Below, in pieces: positions 27,450 to 33,974 of a stretch of DNA of 64,000 nt. The translations under genes were made by a program, and so were the position numbers. Origin of the DNA: Luteimonas sp. MC1825 (GTDB lineage Bacteria > Pseudomonadota > Gammaproteobacteria > Xanthomonadales > Xanthomonadaceae); contig NZ_CP061714.1 of the NCBI RefSeq assembly GCF_014764385.1, forward strand, positions 1,178,001 through 1,242,000. Direction: 5' to 3'. The notes beneath the pieces were generated by a model that saw only the letters and a list, made by a program, of their open reading frames with translations, was not told the origin of the DNA and made no database searches. Numbering within the stretch: position 1 is the first letter of the stretch; each line of letters begins with the position of its first letter.

Positions 27450-28796
27450 GTGTCATCGAAAGCATTCAAGGCGTATGACATCCGTGGGCGCGTGCCTGAT
27501 GAGCTGGATGAGGCATTGGCCATGCGCATCGGCGCGGCCACTTCGGAGCTGCTTGGCCCTGGTGCGGTCGTGGTGGGGCACGACATCCGCCTGAGCAGCC
27601 CTGCGCTGCAGGCGTCCCTGGCGCAGGGGCTGCGCGGAGCTGGCCGCGATGTGATCGATATCGGCCTCTGTGGCACCGAGGAGGTCTATTTCCAGACCGA
27701 TCACCTGGGTGCGGCCGGTGGCGTGATGGTGACCGCCAGCCACAATCCCATGGACTACAACGGCCTGAAGCTGGTGCGCGAGAACGCGCGGCCGATCAGC
27801 GCCGACACCGGCCTGTTCACCATCCGCGACCGATCGCTGTCCGACGACTTCACCCCGGGGCAGGGCGCCGGCGGCAGCCGCGCGATGACCGACAAGTCGC
27901 CGTACATCGCGCACTTGCTGACTTACGTCGCCGGCGTGGAGCTGAAGCCGCTGAAGATCGTCAGCAACCCGGGCAACGGCGGCGCCGGCACGGTCATCGA
28001 CCTGCTGGCGCCGCACCTGCCGTTCGAGTTCGTGCGCGTGCAGCACGAGCCGGATGGCAACTTTCCAAACGGCATCCCCAACCCGCTGCTGCCCGACGCG
28101 CGCGCCGCCACCGCCGACGCGGTGAAAGCGCATGGCGCCGACTTCGGCATCGCCTGGGACGGCGACTTCGACCGCTGCTTCTTCTTCGACCACACCGGTC
28201 GCTTCATCGAGGGCTATTACCTGGTCGGGCTGCTGGCCAAGGCGCTGCTGGCGCGCAGCCCGGGCGGCAAGGTGGTGCATGACCCGCGGCTGCTGTGGAA
28301 CACGGTGGAGATGGTGCGCGAGGCCGGCGGCACGCCGGTGCTGTGCAAGAGCGGCCACGCTTTCATCAAGGAGAAGATGCGCGCCGAGGACGCGCTCTAC
28401 GGCGGCGAGATGAGCGCGCACCATTATTTCCGCGAGTTCGCGTACGCCGACTCCGGGATGATCCCGTGGCTGCTGATCGCGTCCCTGGTGTCGACCAGCG
28501 GGCTGTCGCTGGCGGAACTGGTGGAAGACCGGATGGCGAAGTTCCCGTGCAGCGGCGAGATCAACTTCACGGTGGCGGATGCGGCGGCGTCGATCGCGGC
28601 GGTGCTGGGGCATTTCAGTGCGTTGGAGCCGGAGCTGGATTACACGGATGGGTTGTCGGCGGATTTCGGGGATTGGCGTTTCAATCTGCGCAGCTCGAAT
28701 ACGGAGCCGTTGATCAGGTTGAACATCGAGACGCGGGGGGATGAGGGGTTGCTGCTTGAGAAGGTGGGGGAGATCAGGGGGTTGTTGGGGGGGTAG
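27450..28796 (+). CDS. Phosphomannomutase (CpsG/ManB type)
   Basis: Interconverts mannose-6-P and mannose-1-P for GDP-mannose supply. 448 residues with the catalytic phosphoserine loop VMVTASHNPMDYNG (about 92-105), metal loop AWDGDFDRC, sugar-binding loop GGEMSAHHYFREFAYADSGMIPW and phosphate loop RSSNTEPLIRLN. The sugar loop is nearly identical in pattern to colanic-acid CpsG. It starts with GTG at 27450. Forward octamer repeats flank it on both sides, 62 nt upstream and 9 nt downstream. Confidence 0.92.
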   Translation: MSSKAFKAYDIRGRVPDELDEALAMRIGAATSELLGPGAVVVGHDIRLSSPALQASLAQGLRGAGRDVIDIGLCGTEEVYFQTDHLGAAGGVMVTASHNPMDYNGLKLVRENARPISADTGLFTIRDRSLSDDFTPGQGAGGSRAMTDKSPYIAHLLTYVAGVELKPLKIVSNPGNGGAGTVIDLLAPHLPFEFVRVQHEPDGNFPNGIPNPLLPDARAATADAVKAHGADFGIAWDGDFDRCFFFDHTGRFIEGYYLVGLLAKALLARSPGGKVVHDPRLLWNTVEMVREAGGTPVLCKSGHAFIKEKMRAEDALYGGEMSAHHYFREFAYADSGMIPWLLIASLVSTSGLSLAELVEDRMAKFPCSGEINFTVADAAASIAAVLGHFSALEPELDYTDGLSADFGDWRFNLRSSNTEPLIRLNIETRGDEGLLLEKVGEIRGLLGG

Positions 28797-28805
28797 AGCA
28801 GGGGT

Positions 28806-28831
28806 TCTCGCGAAGGCGCGAAGGCGCGAAG
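28806..28831 (+). repeat. Single forward octamer repeat (left-end type)
   Basis: A consensus copy (TCTCGCGAAG followed by two GCGCGAAG units), preceded by GCAGGGG and followed by GGGAGCG. It begins 9 nt after the phosphomannomutase stop. With the copy at 27362 it makes a direct repeat around that gene. Confidence 0.9.
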
Positions 28832-28920
28832 GGGAGCGACTTGGGGGGCGGTCAGGGTATCCACGCGGTTGCGATGCGGGTGGCGCTAACGTCTGGCGTC
28901 TCCCCCGATGCGAGTGCGTG

Positions 28921-29634
28921 ATGAATCCAAGGAAATCGATGGCAGCGATCGTGATGCTGGCGATGCTGGCTGCATGCGGGCGGCAGGAGGCTCCGGCTGG
29001 GCAGTTGCCGGCTGCTGGACCAGAGGATCAGGTGGAGACGCCGGCGGGCGAGCCGCTGCGCGAAGCACGTCCGGGAAGCGTGCATGGAGGGCACGACGTC
29101 CGCGTGGAATCCGAGGTCGCGTACACCCCGATCGACTCCCTGGCGCCGACGCGCCAGCTCGACGTCACCGTCGAAGGCCAGCGCGAGGCCCGCGAGGCGC
29201 GCCTGTTCAAGAGCCCGCAGGGCTACGCCATCTATGTGCTGCCGCAGCTCGAGATGACGCCCGAGGAGCCGTGCTGCGACCTGGCGTATGCGCGCGTGGA
29301 CGACGGGTTCTTCATGCGCATCGAGCGCATCGACGATGCGCTGGACCTCGCCACGCTGCGCGAAAACATGCAGCTCGCCCTGTCCAGCGTCGGCCAAGCC
29401 GAGGAGGCTGGCGTGCAGGCGTATTTCCCGCCGGAGGCGCGCGCGGAAGTGGAGCTCTCCATGCGCGCGGTGGGCGACGGGGTCAGCATGACGATGCTGG
29501 TGGCGCGCATCGACGGCGGTCGCTACCGGGTGACGCAGCACTTGCCGCACCGCGAGGCGCTGGAAGGCATCCCGCCGAGCTTCCGGGCGATGCTTGGCAG
29601 CCTGCGGACGACGGCGCCCAAGGGCGAGGGCTAA
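28921..29634 (+). CDS. Lipoprotein of unknown function
   Basis: 237 residues. The signal peptide ends in the lipobox LAAC (MLAMLAACG), so the mature protein is lipidated; no Asp follows at +2, which favours the outer membrane. The rest is acidic and beta-rich (YAIYVLPQLEMTPEEPCCDLAYARVDDGFFMRIERI) with a vicinal Cys pair. No family was recognised. The ATG at 28921 is preferred because it starts the signal peptide. Confidence 0.75.
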   Translation: MNPRKSMAAIVMLAMLAACGRQEAPAGQLPAAGPEDQVETPAGEPLREARPGSVHGGHDVRVESEVAYTPIDSLAPTRQLDVTVEGQREAREARLFKSPQGYAIYVLPQLEMTPEEPCCDLAYARVDDGFFMRIERIDDALDLATLRENMQLALSSVGQAEEAGVQAYFPPEARAEVELSMRAVGDGVSMTMLVARIDGGRYRVTQHLPHREALEGIPPSFRAMLGSLRTTAPKGEG

Positions 29635-29686
29635 AAAGCCGATGCGAAGACTCGAGCAGCGCATCGCGCCAAAATAAAGCCTGCTG

Positions 29687-29724
29687 GTGGAACGATACGT
29701 GGTAATTTCGTGACTTCGTTCCAC
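29687..29724. promoter_or_regulatory. Inverted repeat before the outer-membrane barrel gene
   Basis: GTGGAACGA (29687-29695) and TCGTTCCAC (29716-29724) form a perfect 9-bp inverted repeat with a 20-nt AT-richer centre. It lies about 55 nt upstream of the next start codon. It could be an operator or a hairpin; no matching regulator is visible nearby. Confidence 0.35.
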
Positions 29725-29779
29725 GAATGTGGACTCCATGTTCCGGGGCGTGACCCCACAGAACACAGGAGCTCCACCC

Positions 29780-30313
29780 ATGAACAAGACCAACCTTCTT
29801 GCCGGTACCGTCCTCGCCGCCGCACTCGGCGCGCTGTCCTTCGGCGCCCAGGCCGCGGAGCCCGTCGGCTTCTACGCCGGCGCCGGTGTCGGCCAGTCCA
29901 TGGTCGACGAGTACTTCGCCGACGACGAAGACACCGCGTTCCAGGTATTCGGCGGCTACCAGGTCAACCCGTACTTCGGCGTGGAACTGGGCTACACGGA
30001 TTTCGGCGAGGCTGACCTCAGGGGCGGCGTGGGCAAGGTGGAATCCGACACCGTGTCCCTCGTTGCAGTGGGCACGCTGCCCTTCACCGACAAGTTCTCG
30101 GGTTACGCCAAGGCCGGCTTCCACAGCTGGGATGCCGAGGTCCGCGCGCCGGGCGTGGGCCGCGCAAGTGACGACGGCACCGACCCGACCTATGGCCTGG
30201 GCCTGCAGTACCGGTTCACCGACAACGTCGCGCTGCGCGGCGAGTACAGCCGCTTCGAGCTGGACGACGTGGATACCGACCTGGCACAGGTGCAGGTGCG
30301 CTTCGACTTCTGA
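29780..30313 (+). CDS. Small outer-membrane beta-barrel protein
   Basis: 177 residues with a signal peptide (LLAGTVLAAALGALSFGAQA/A). Alternating beta strands follow, typical of eight-stranded OmpA/OmpX/OmpW-like barrels: VGFYAGAGVGQS, AFQVFGGYQVNPYFGVELGYTDF, FSGYAKAGFHSWD, YGLGLQYRFTDNVALRGEYSRFEL. It ends in VRFDF, the aromatic C-terminal signal for BAM. The start is an ATG with AGGAG about 9 nt upstream. The specific role is unknown. Confidence 0.85.
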   Translation: MNKTNLLAGTVLAAALGALSFGAQAAEPVGFYAGAGVGQSMVDEYFADDEDTAFQVFGGYQVNPYFGVELGYTDFGEADLRGGVGKVESDTVSLVAVGTLPFTDKFSGYAKAGFHSWDAEVRAPGVGRASDDGTDPTYGLGLQYRFTDNVALRGEYSRFELDDVDTDLAQVQVRFDF

Positions 30314-30657
30314 CCCGGTAGTGCGGTACGCGTGATCAAGGGCCGTCGGCAGGGATGCTGGCGGCTTTTTTTGTTCTCGCGAAGGCGCGAAGGCGCGAAG
30401 GAGGGCTTTTTGGGTTTGGTTTGGGTGGGGGCGGGCGTGGCGGTACCGGCACCCCCGATGGACCAACCCCTGACCTGCTTTTCTTCGCGCCTTCGCGCCT
30501 TCGCGAGAACCCGCTCTCGGCAATTGATTCCCCGGAGGTAATTTCTTGAGTTGAGGTTGGGGGATTGCTGACGGGTTTTTGGGGGTGGTCGGGTTGGCGG
30601 GTGGTGTCGGGAAGGGCAGGGTCTCGCGAAGGCGCGAAGGCGCGAAGGGAGCGGGAT
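30314..30657. other. Gene-free stretch with repeat mini-element
   Basis: Apart from the repeat unit 30375-30508 and the left end at 30622-30647, nothing recognisable lies here. The centre of the unit is unusually rich in G on the plus strand. Confidence 0.7.
30375..30508. mobile_element. Mini-element bounded by octamer repeats (probable deleted GxxExxY unit)
   Basis: The forward core at 30375-30400 and reverse core at 30483-30508 are perfect reverse complements over 26 bp, extending to GTTCTC/GAGAAC. The 82-nt interior keeps CAACCCCTGACC just before the right repeat. In the intact unit at 30622 that place reads CAACCTCTGACC, the end of the GxxExxY gene. The left interior (GGGTTTGGTTTGGG) also resembles the gene's first codons. 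It therefore looks like an internally deleted derivative. Confidence 0.6.
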
Positions 30658-31087
30658 ATGGGGTTTGATATGGGGAGGGTGGAGGAGCGGGTGGGGCGGG
30701 CCGTGGTGGATGTGGCGGTGGCGGTGCATCGCGAGATGGGGCCGGGGTTGTTGGAGTCGGTGTATGAGGTGGTGATGGGGGCGGAGTTGGGGAGGCGGGG
30801 ATTTGCGGTGCGTCGGCAGGTTCCGGTTTCGATCAACTGGCGCGATCTGCATTTCGAGGAGGGCTTTCGCGCCGACATGATCGTGGACGGCTGCGTGCTG
30901 CTGGAACTGAAAAGCGTCGAACACCTCCACAACGCCCACCGCAAGCAACTCCTGACCTACCTCCGCCTGACCAATCTCAAACTCGGCTACCTCCTCAACT
31001 TCGCCGAGCCCCTCATGCGCCAAGGCATCACCCGCACCGTAAACAACCTCTGACCGCCCTTCTTCGCGCCTTAGCGCCTTCGCGAGA
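30622..31087 (+). mobile_element. Octamer-repeat-bounded unit carrying a GxxExxY gene
   Basis: A 466-bp unit. The left core (30622-30647: TCTCGCGAAG plus two GCGCGAAG) and right core (31062-31087, its inverse with CTTAGCGC in the centre) flank one gene and almost nothing else. Left and right ends differ consistently in the family: left ends read GCAGGGTCTCGCG...GGGAGCG, right ends (reverse complement) GGTCTCTCGCG...AAGAAG. That asymmetry suggests defined element ends. No transposase is present, and no target duplication could be confirmed by eye. Confidence 0.6.
30658..31053 (+). CDS. GxxExxY protein (PD-(D/E)XK nuclease-like)
   Basis: 131 residues. GPGLLESVYEVVMGAEL contains the family-naming G-x-x-E-x-x-Y motif. 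RADMIVDGCVLLELKSVEHL supplies the Asp and E-x-K of a PD-(D/E)XK nuclease core. LLTYLRLTNLKLGYLLNF follows, as in all family members. Family function is not established. The ATG at 30658 is preceded by GAAGGGAG, the edge of the left octamer repeat, so the repeat provides the ribosome site. The frame stays open through the repeat and adds an artefactual SREGAKARRE leader. The gene ends 8 nt before the right repeat. Confidence 0.82.
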   Translation: MGFDMGRVEERVGRAVVDVAVAVHREMGPGLLESVYEVVMGAELGRRGFAVRRQVPVSINWRDLHFEEGFRADMIVDGCVLLELKSVEHLHNAHRKQLLTYLRLTNLKLGYLLNFAEPLMRQGITRTVNNL

Positions 31088-31114
31088 GACCGGGTTTTTT
31101 TGAAAAGCAGGGGG

Positions 31115-31264
31115 TCTCGCGAAGGCGCTAAGGCGCGAAGGGAGCGATGGCGGGGGTTGATTGGGCGGTGGTGTGGTGTGGCGGGTGGCGATCAGGGCGT
31201 GGGGCGCGGGGGCCGTGAACAACATCCGAGACGCCTTTCTTCGCGCCTTCGCGCCTTCGCGAGA
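31115..31264. mobile_element. Second mini-element bounded by octamer repeats
   Basis: Left core 31115-31140 and right core 31239-31264. Its left core carries GCGCTAAG in the middle, exactly complementary to the CTTAGCGC variant in the adjoining right end of the GxxExxY unit (31062-31087), 27 nt away. Between its ends lies an 84-nt gene remnant (31147-31230). It ends 32 nt before the hipA stop codon. Confidence 0.6.
31147..31230 (+). pseudogene. Remnant of a GxxExxY gene (5' and 3' ends only)
   Basis: After the left repeat, GGGAGCGATGGCGGGGGTTGA aligns with the start region of the intact gene (GGGAGCGGGATATGGGGTTTGA). Before the right repeat, GTGAACAACATCCGAG aligns with GTAAACAACCTCTGAC at the intact gene's end. 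About 300 nt of coding sequence, including the G-x-x-E-x-x-Y and E-x-K parts, are missing. The 3' match is clear; the 5' match is weaker. Confidence 0.5.
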
Positions 31265-31296
31265 GACCCGTTTTTCGCTTCTCTCCACGCCACGCG

Positions 31297-32589
31297 TTAC
31301 GCCCGCATGGCCCGCCCGATCTCCACCGCCCTGCGCTCCGGCACGCCCGCCCGCTCGGCAAACCCCATCCAACCTTCCACCTGCGTTCGGATCTCCGCCA
31401 CCAGCTCGCGCGCCTTCGTCGGCTTGATGCCGCAGAACGCCCCGAACCGCACGAAGTCCTCCGCCTCAAAATGGTCGCGCTTGCCGTTGAGGCTCATCTG
31501 GTGCTGGTGCGTCCAGCTGCCCTGCGGGTTGTACGCGTAGCTGACATCGAACGCGGGCGACAGGCGCCACTCGCCCTTGCGGTTCATCAGGAAGGCGATG
31601 TTCTTGACGTGGTCGTCCTGGTTGCGGATCAGCACGTTGAACACGGCGCGGCGGAACTGCTGCTCGATGTCCAGCGCAGGCAGGCCGAGCAGGCGGATGG
31701 TTTCCACGGCCTGCTCGTAGGAATGCGCGCCGGCGGCGTTGAAATCGAAATGGCGCAGCGCGGCCAGTGACTGCATGTGCAGCTTGCCGCCGCTGGATGT
31801 GCGGTCGAAGCGGCGGGTCATGAAATGCGCGCGGCCGCCTTCGCGGTGGATGCGGCAGGCGCTCATGTCGATGCCGGCGGCGACCGCCAGCAGGTGGAAG
31901 GCGTATTCCACCAGGCCGAAACCTTGCGGGTCGGCGAGCTCCTTGTCGCGGTTGTCGCTGATGCCGTCGAACTTGATCAGCCAGGCGCTGAAGCCTTCGC
32001 CGGCCTTGACCTGGCCGGAGCGGAACTCGCCGGTCTGTTCGTTCCAGGCCAGCACGGCCTTGGCGCGCGCGCCACCGGCGGAGGTGCCCACGCGCAGGAT
32101 GTCCTCGAGGTCGCCGCGGTCGTCATCGCCCATCAGCGCGCCGGCAAGCTGGCCGCGCTGGTTGAGCACGTCGTTGGCGAGCCGGGTGAGGGCATCGATC
32201 TCGACGGCGCGTGACTGCCGCGGCAGGCCCGACAGGCTGGGATGGAATTCCAGCGCGCCCATGCCGCGGCTGCCGATGTAGCAAAGGCGCTCGACCGGGT
32301 TGAAGCTGCCGGGCGCGCGGCCTTGCGCGGCGAGCCACGCGTCGATGAGCGCGTTGCCGAAGCGGTCGGGCAGGGCGTCGGCGAGCATGCCCGGCAGGCC
32401 CTTGAACGCCTCGCGCGGGAGGCCGGGGAATTCGAAGGGTTCGCGGCCTGGCGGCATCATGATCGGGGCGACGCGGATGCCGCTGTCGGCGAAGTCCGGC
32501 ATGTACTGGAACACCGCGCGGTCGCGGTCTTCCAGCCAGCTCACCGCGCCGATGTCGCGGCCCCAGAGGCGGACGGTGGCGTCGGTCAC
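31297..32589 (-). CDS. hipA: HipA-family toxin kinase
   Basis: 430-residue Ser/Thr kinase toxin of a type II system; E. coli HipA phosphorylates GltX. An N-terminal HipA subdomain is followed by the Gly-rich loop VGTSAGGARAKAVLAW, the ATP-binding Lys in FSAWLIKFDG, the catalytic block NVLIRNQDDHVKNIAFL and the metal-binding LSPAFDVSYAYN. All key residues look intact. It overlaps the antitoxin gene by 4 nt (ATGA) and is transcribed after it. Confidence 0.92.
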   Translation of the reverse strand: MTDATVRLWGRDIGAVSWLEDRDRAVFQYMPDFADSGIRVAPIMMPPGREPFEFPGLPREAFKGLPGMLADALPDRFGNALIDAWLAAQGRAPGSFNPVERLCYIGSRGMGALEFHPSLSGLPRQSRAVEIDALTRLANDVLNQRGQLAGALMGDDDRGDLEDILRVGTSAGGARAKAVLAWNEQTGEFRSGQVKAGEGFSAWLIKFDGISDNRDKELADPQGFGLVEYAFHLLAVAAGIDMSACRIHREGGRAHFMTRRFDRTSSGGKLHMQSLAALRHFDFNAAGAHSYEQAVETIRLLGLPALDIEQQFRRAVFNVLIRNQDDHVKNIAFLMNRKGEWRLSPAFDVSYAYNPQGSWTHQHQMSLNGKRDHFEAEDFVRFGAFCGIKPTKARELVAEIRTQVEGWMGFAERAGVPERRAVEIGRAMRA

Positions 32590-32945
32590 GGACTGTCGTC
32601 CTCGCCCCAGGCCCAGTCGGTGGCCTTGGGTGTTTCCGCAGGCGTGCTGGCGCGGCGGCGCTCGCGGCCGCCGAGCCTGGCGCGCTCCACGGGGCGCACG
32701 CCGGGGGCGGGCAGGCTGTCGAGCAGGCGGCCATCCAGCCCCAGGACCTGCAGCACGCGCAGCAGGGTGTCGAGCGAGGCGTTGGCGCCGGCTTCCAGGC
32801 GCTTGATGCTGCTGGCGGACGTGCCGGCCTCGCGGGCCAGCGCGGCCTGAGTCAGGTTGCGGGCGAGGCGCAGCTGGGCCAGACGCTCGCCGAGGGCGAG
32901 GAGGGAGGCTTGAATCGTAGCATGACGGTCTGTGTAAGAGTCCAT
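32586..32945 (-). CDS. hipB: HipB-like XRE antitoxin
   Basis: 119 residues. A helix-turn-helix of XRE type lies at about 20-75 (LAQLRLARNLTQAALAREAGTSASSIKRLEAGANASLDTLLRVLQVLGL), with a Pro/Arg-rich C-terminal tail likely to contact the kinase. It is first in the operon and neutralises HipA while repressing the promoter. Operator-like repeats lie just upstream. Confidence 0.9.
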   Translation of the reverse strand: MDSYTDRHATIQASLLALGERLAQLRLARNLTQAALAREAGTSASSIKRLEAGANASLDTLLRVLQVLGLDGRLLDSLPAPGVRPVERARLGGRERRRASTPAETPKATDWAWGEDDSP

Positions 32946-32948
32946 ATA

Positions 32949-33014
32949 TGACCCCTAAATTGCTAAATTACGCTTTGTGGGTCAAATAATGTCCCTATCG
33001 ATACTCCCTGTCAA
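32949..33014 (-). promoter_or_regulatory. hipBA promoter and operator-like repeats
   Basis: On the minus strand TTGACA (33014-33009), a 17-nt spacer and CATTAT (32991-32986) form a good sigma-70 promoter. Downstream of it, TGACCC (32949-32954) and GGGTCA (32979-32984) make an inverted repeat. CTAAATT is repeated directly at 32955-32961 and 32963-32969 between its arms. This is a plausible HipB binding region covering the transcription start. Confidence 0.6.
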
Positions 33015-33084
33015 AGTCTCAGGGCGCGGTAGATCGAAGATCTGCGCGCGTGGTGGAAAGGAAAGGCTCGCAGTGTTTCTGCAC

Positions 33085-33125
33085 GTGACGCCACTTCCCG
33101 ACCGGACTAGACTAAGCAAACTTAG
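33085..33125 (+). promoter_or_regulatory. Antitoxin-toxin (vapBC-like) promoter and palindrome
   Basis: GTGACG (33085-33090), 17 nt and TAGACT (33108-33113) form a plausible promoter with four of six matches in each box. CTAAG (33112-33116) and CTTAG (33121-33125) form a palindrome around CAAA at the expected start site, suited to autoregulation by the antitoxin-toxin complex. Confidence 0.45.
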
Positions 33126-33141
33126 CTAATCAGAGATGCGC

Positions 33142-33387
33142 ATGGCCATCGTGAATATCCATGAAGCCAAGACCCAGCTGTCCCGCCTGATCGAGCGGGC
33201 ATTGGCCGGGGAGTCCATGGTGATCGCCAAGGCGGGGAAGCCGTTGGTCAAGCTGGTGCGCCTGGATGCGCCTGACGCATCGCGAATCCGTCGCCTCGGC
33301 TTTCTCGTCGGCGAAATACAGGTGCCGGAAGAGTTCGACCGGATGGGCGCCGATGAAATCGACGCGATGTTCGGTGGCAGGGCATGA
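33142..33387 (+). CDS. Phd/YefM-type antitoxin (VapB partner)
   Basis: 81 residues. MAIVNIHEAKTQLSRLIERALAGE and MVIAKAGKPLVKLVRL are the classic N-terminal DNA-binding dimer of Phd/YefM antitoxins. The C-terminal part (GEIQVPEEFDRMGADEIDAMFGG) is the toxin-neutralising tail. The ATG at 33142 is preferred to the one at 33136, because AGAG at 33132 is then correctly spaced. It overlaps the toxin gene by 4 nt. Confidence 0.9.
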   Translation: MAIVNIHEAKTQLSRLIERALAGESMVIAKAGKPLVKLVRLDAPDASRIRRLGFLVGEIQVPEEFDRMGADEIDAMFGGRA

Positions 33388-33770
33388 AGTTCGTGCTGGA
33401 TACGCATCTGCTGCTGTGGGCCGCAGGCGCGCCGGATCGCCTCCCTGCGCAGGCACGGAAACTGATGGAATCGCCGGAGCATGAGCTGGTGTTCAGCGCC
33501 GCCAGTCTGTGGGAAGTGGCGATCAAATCCGGACTTGGGCGCGAGGACTTCAAGGTGGACGCCAGCGTGCTGCGCCGCGGCCTGATCGAAAACGGCTACC
33601 TGGAGTTGCCCATTGCAGGTGACCACGTGGTCGCCGTGGCGGCGTTGCCGCCCCTGCACCGCGATCCGTTCGACCGGCTGCTGGTGGCCCAGGCGCAGGT
33701 GGAGGGCATCACCTTGTTGACGAGTGATCCGCTGGTGGCCGCGTACCCGGGGCCGGTGCGGAAGGTGTGA
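33384..33770 (+). CDS. PIN-domain toxin (VapC-like)
   Basis: 128-residue PIN ribonuclease. The acidic metal site is seen as Asp in VLDTHLLLW, Glu in AASLWEVAIK, and Asp residues in HRDPFDRLLVAQA and LLTSDPLV. Its length and the motif HxDPFDR place it among VapC-type toxins paired with Phd-like antitoxins. Translation is coupled to the antitoxin (ATGA). Confidence 0.92.
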   Translation: MKFVLDTHLLLWAAGAPDRLPAQARKLMESPEHELVFSAASLWEVAIKSGLGREDFKVDASVLRRGLIENGYLELPIAGDHVVAVAALPPLHRDPFDRLLVAQAQVEGITLLTSDPLVAAYPGPVRKV

Positions 33771-33785
33771 ACGTGGCGGAGCTCG

Positions 33786-33844
33786 ACCCGCGCCGTAAAC
33801 AACCTCTGACCAGCTCTCCTTTGCGCCTTCGCGCCTTCGCGAGA
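33786..33844 (+). mobile_element. Broken GxxExxY unit: 3' gene end plus right repeat
   Basis: 33786-33811 matches 31030-31055, the last codons of the GxxExxY gene with its stop and the next 2 nt, at 25 of 26 positions. A right-type octamer repeat follows at 33819-33844 (CTTTGCGC, CTTCGCGC, CTTCGCGAGA). The rest of the gene and the left end are absent. The fragment begins 15 nt after the vapC-like stop. Confidence 0.8.
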
Positions 33845-33861
33845 CGGATCAAAAAGCAGGG

Positions 33862-33960
33862 TCTCGCGAAGGCGCGAAGGCGCTAAGAAAGGCAATTGCG
33901 GAGTTGCTGGCGCCGCCCCCATCAAATCGCTCTTCTTCGCGACTTCGCGCCTTCGCGAGA
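33862..33960. repeat. Octamer-repeat inverted pair near the photolyase gene
   Basis: Forward core 33862-33887 (third octamer variant GCGCTAAG) and reverse core 33935-33960 (variant CTTCGCGA in the first octamer) enclose 47 nt without gene traces. The forward core is complementary in 25 of 26 positions to the reverse core 17 nt upstream (33819-33844). The reverse core ends 14 nt before the photolyase stop. Confidence 0.85.
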
Positions 33961-33974
33961 GACCAGCTCTTGGC

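Noticed and set aside
27202..27594. Small Arg/Ser/Glu-rich frames reading SREGAKARR near the repeats
   Set aside because: They are translations of the repeat core in various frames and overlap real genes; no independent coding signal is seen.
27158..33960. CRISPR array interpretation of the octamer repeats
   Set aside because: Copies alternate in orientation, spacing ranges from 17 nt to over 1 kb, and the core is itself a short tandem; no cas genes are present.
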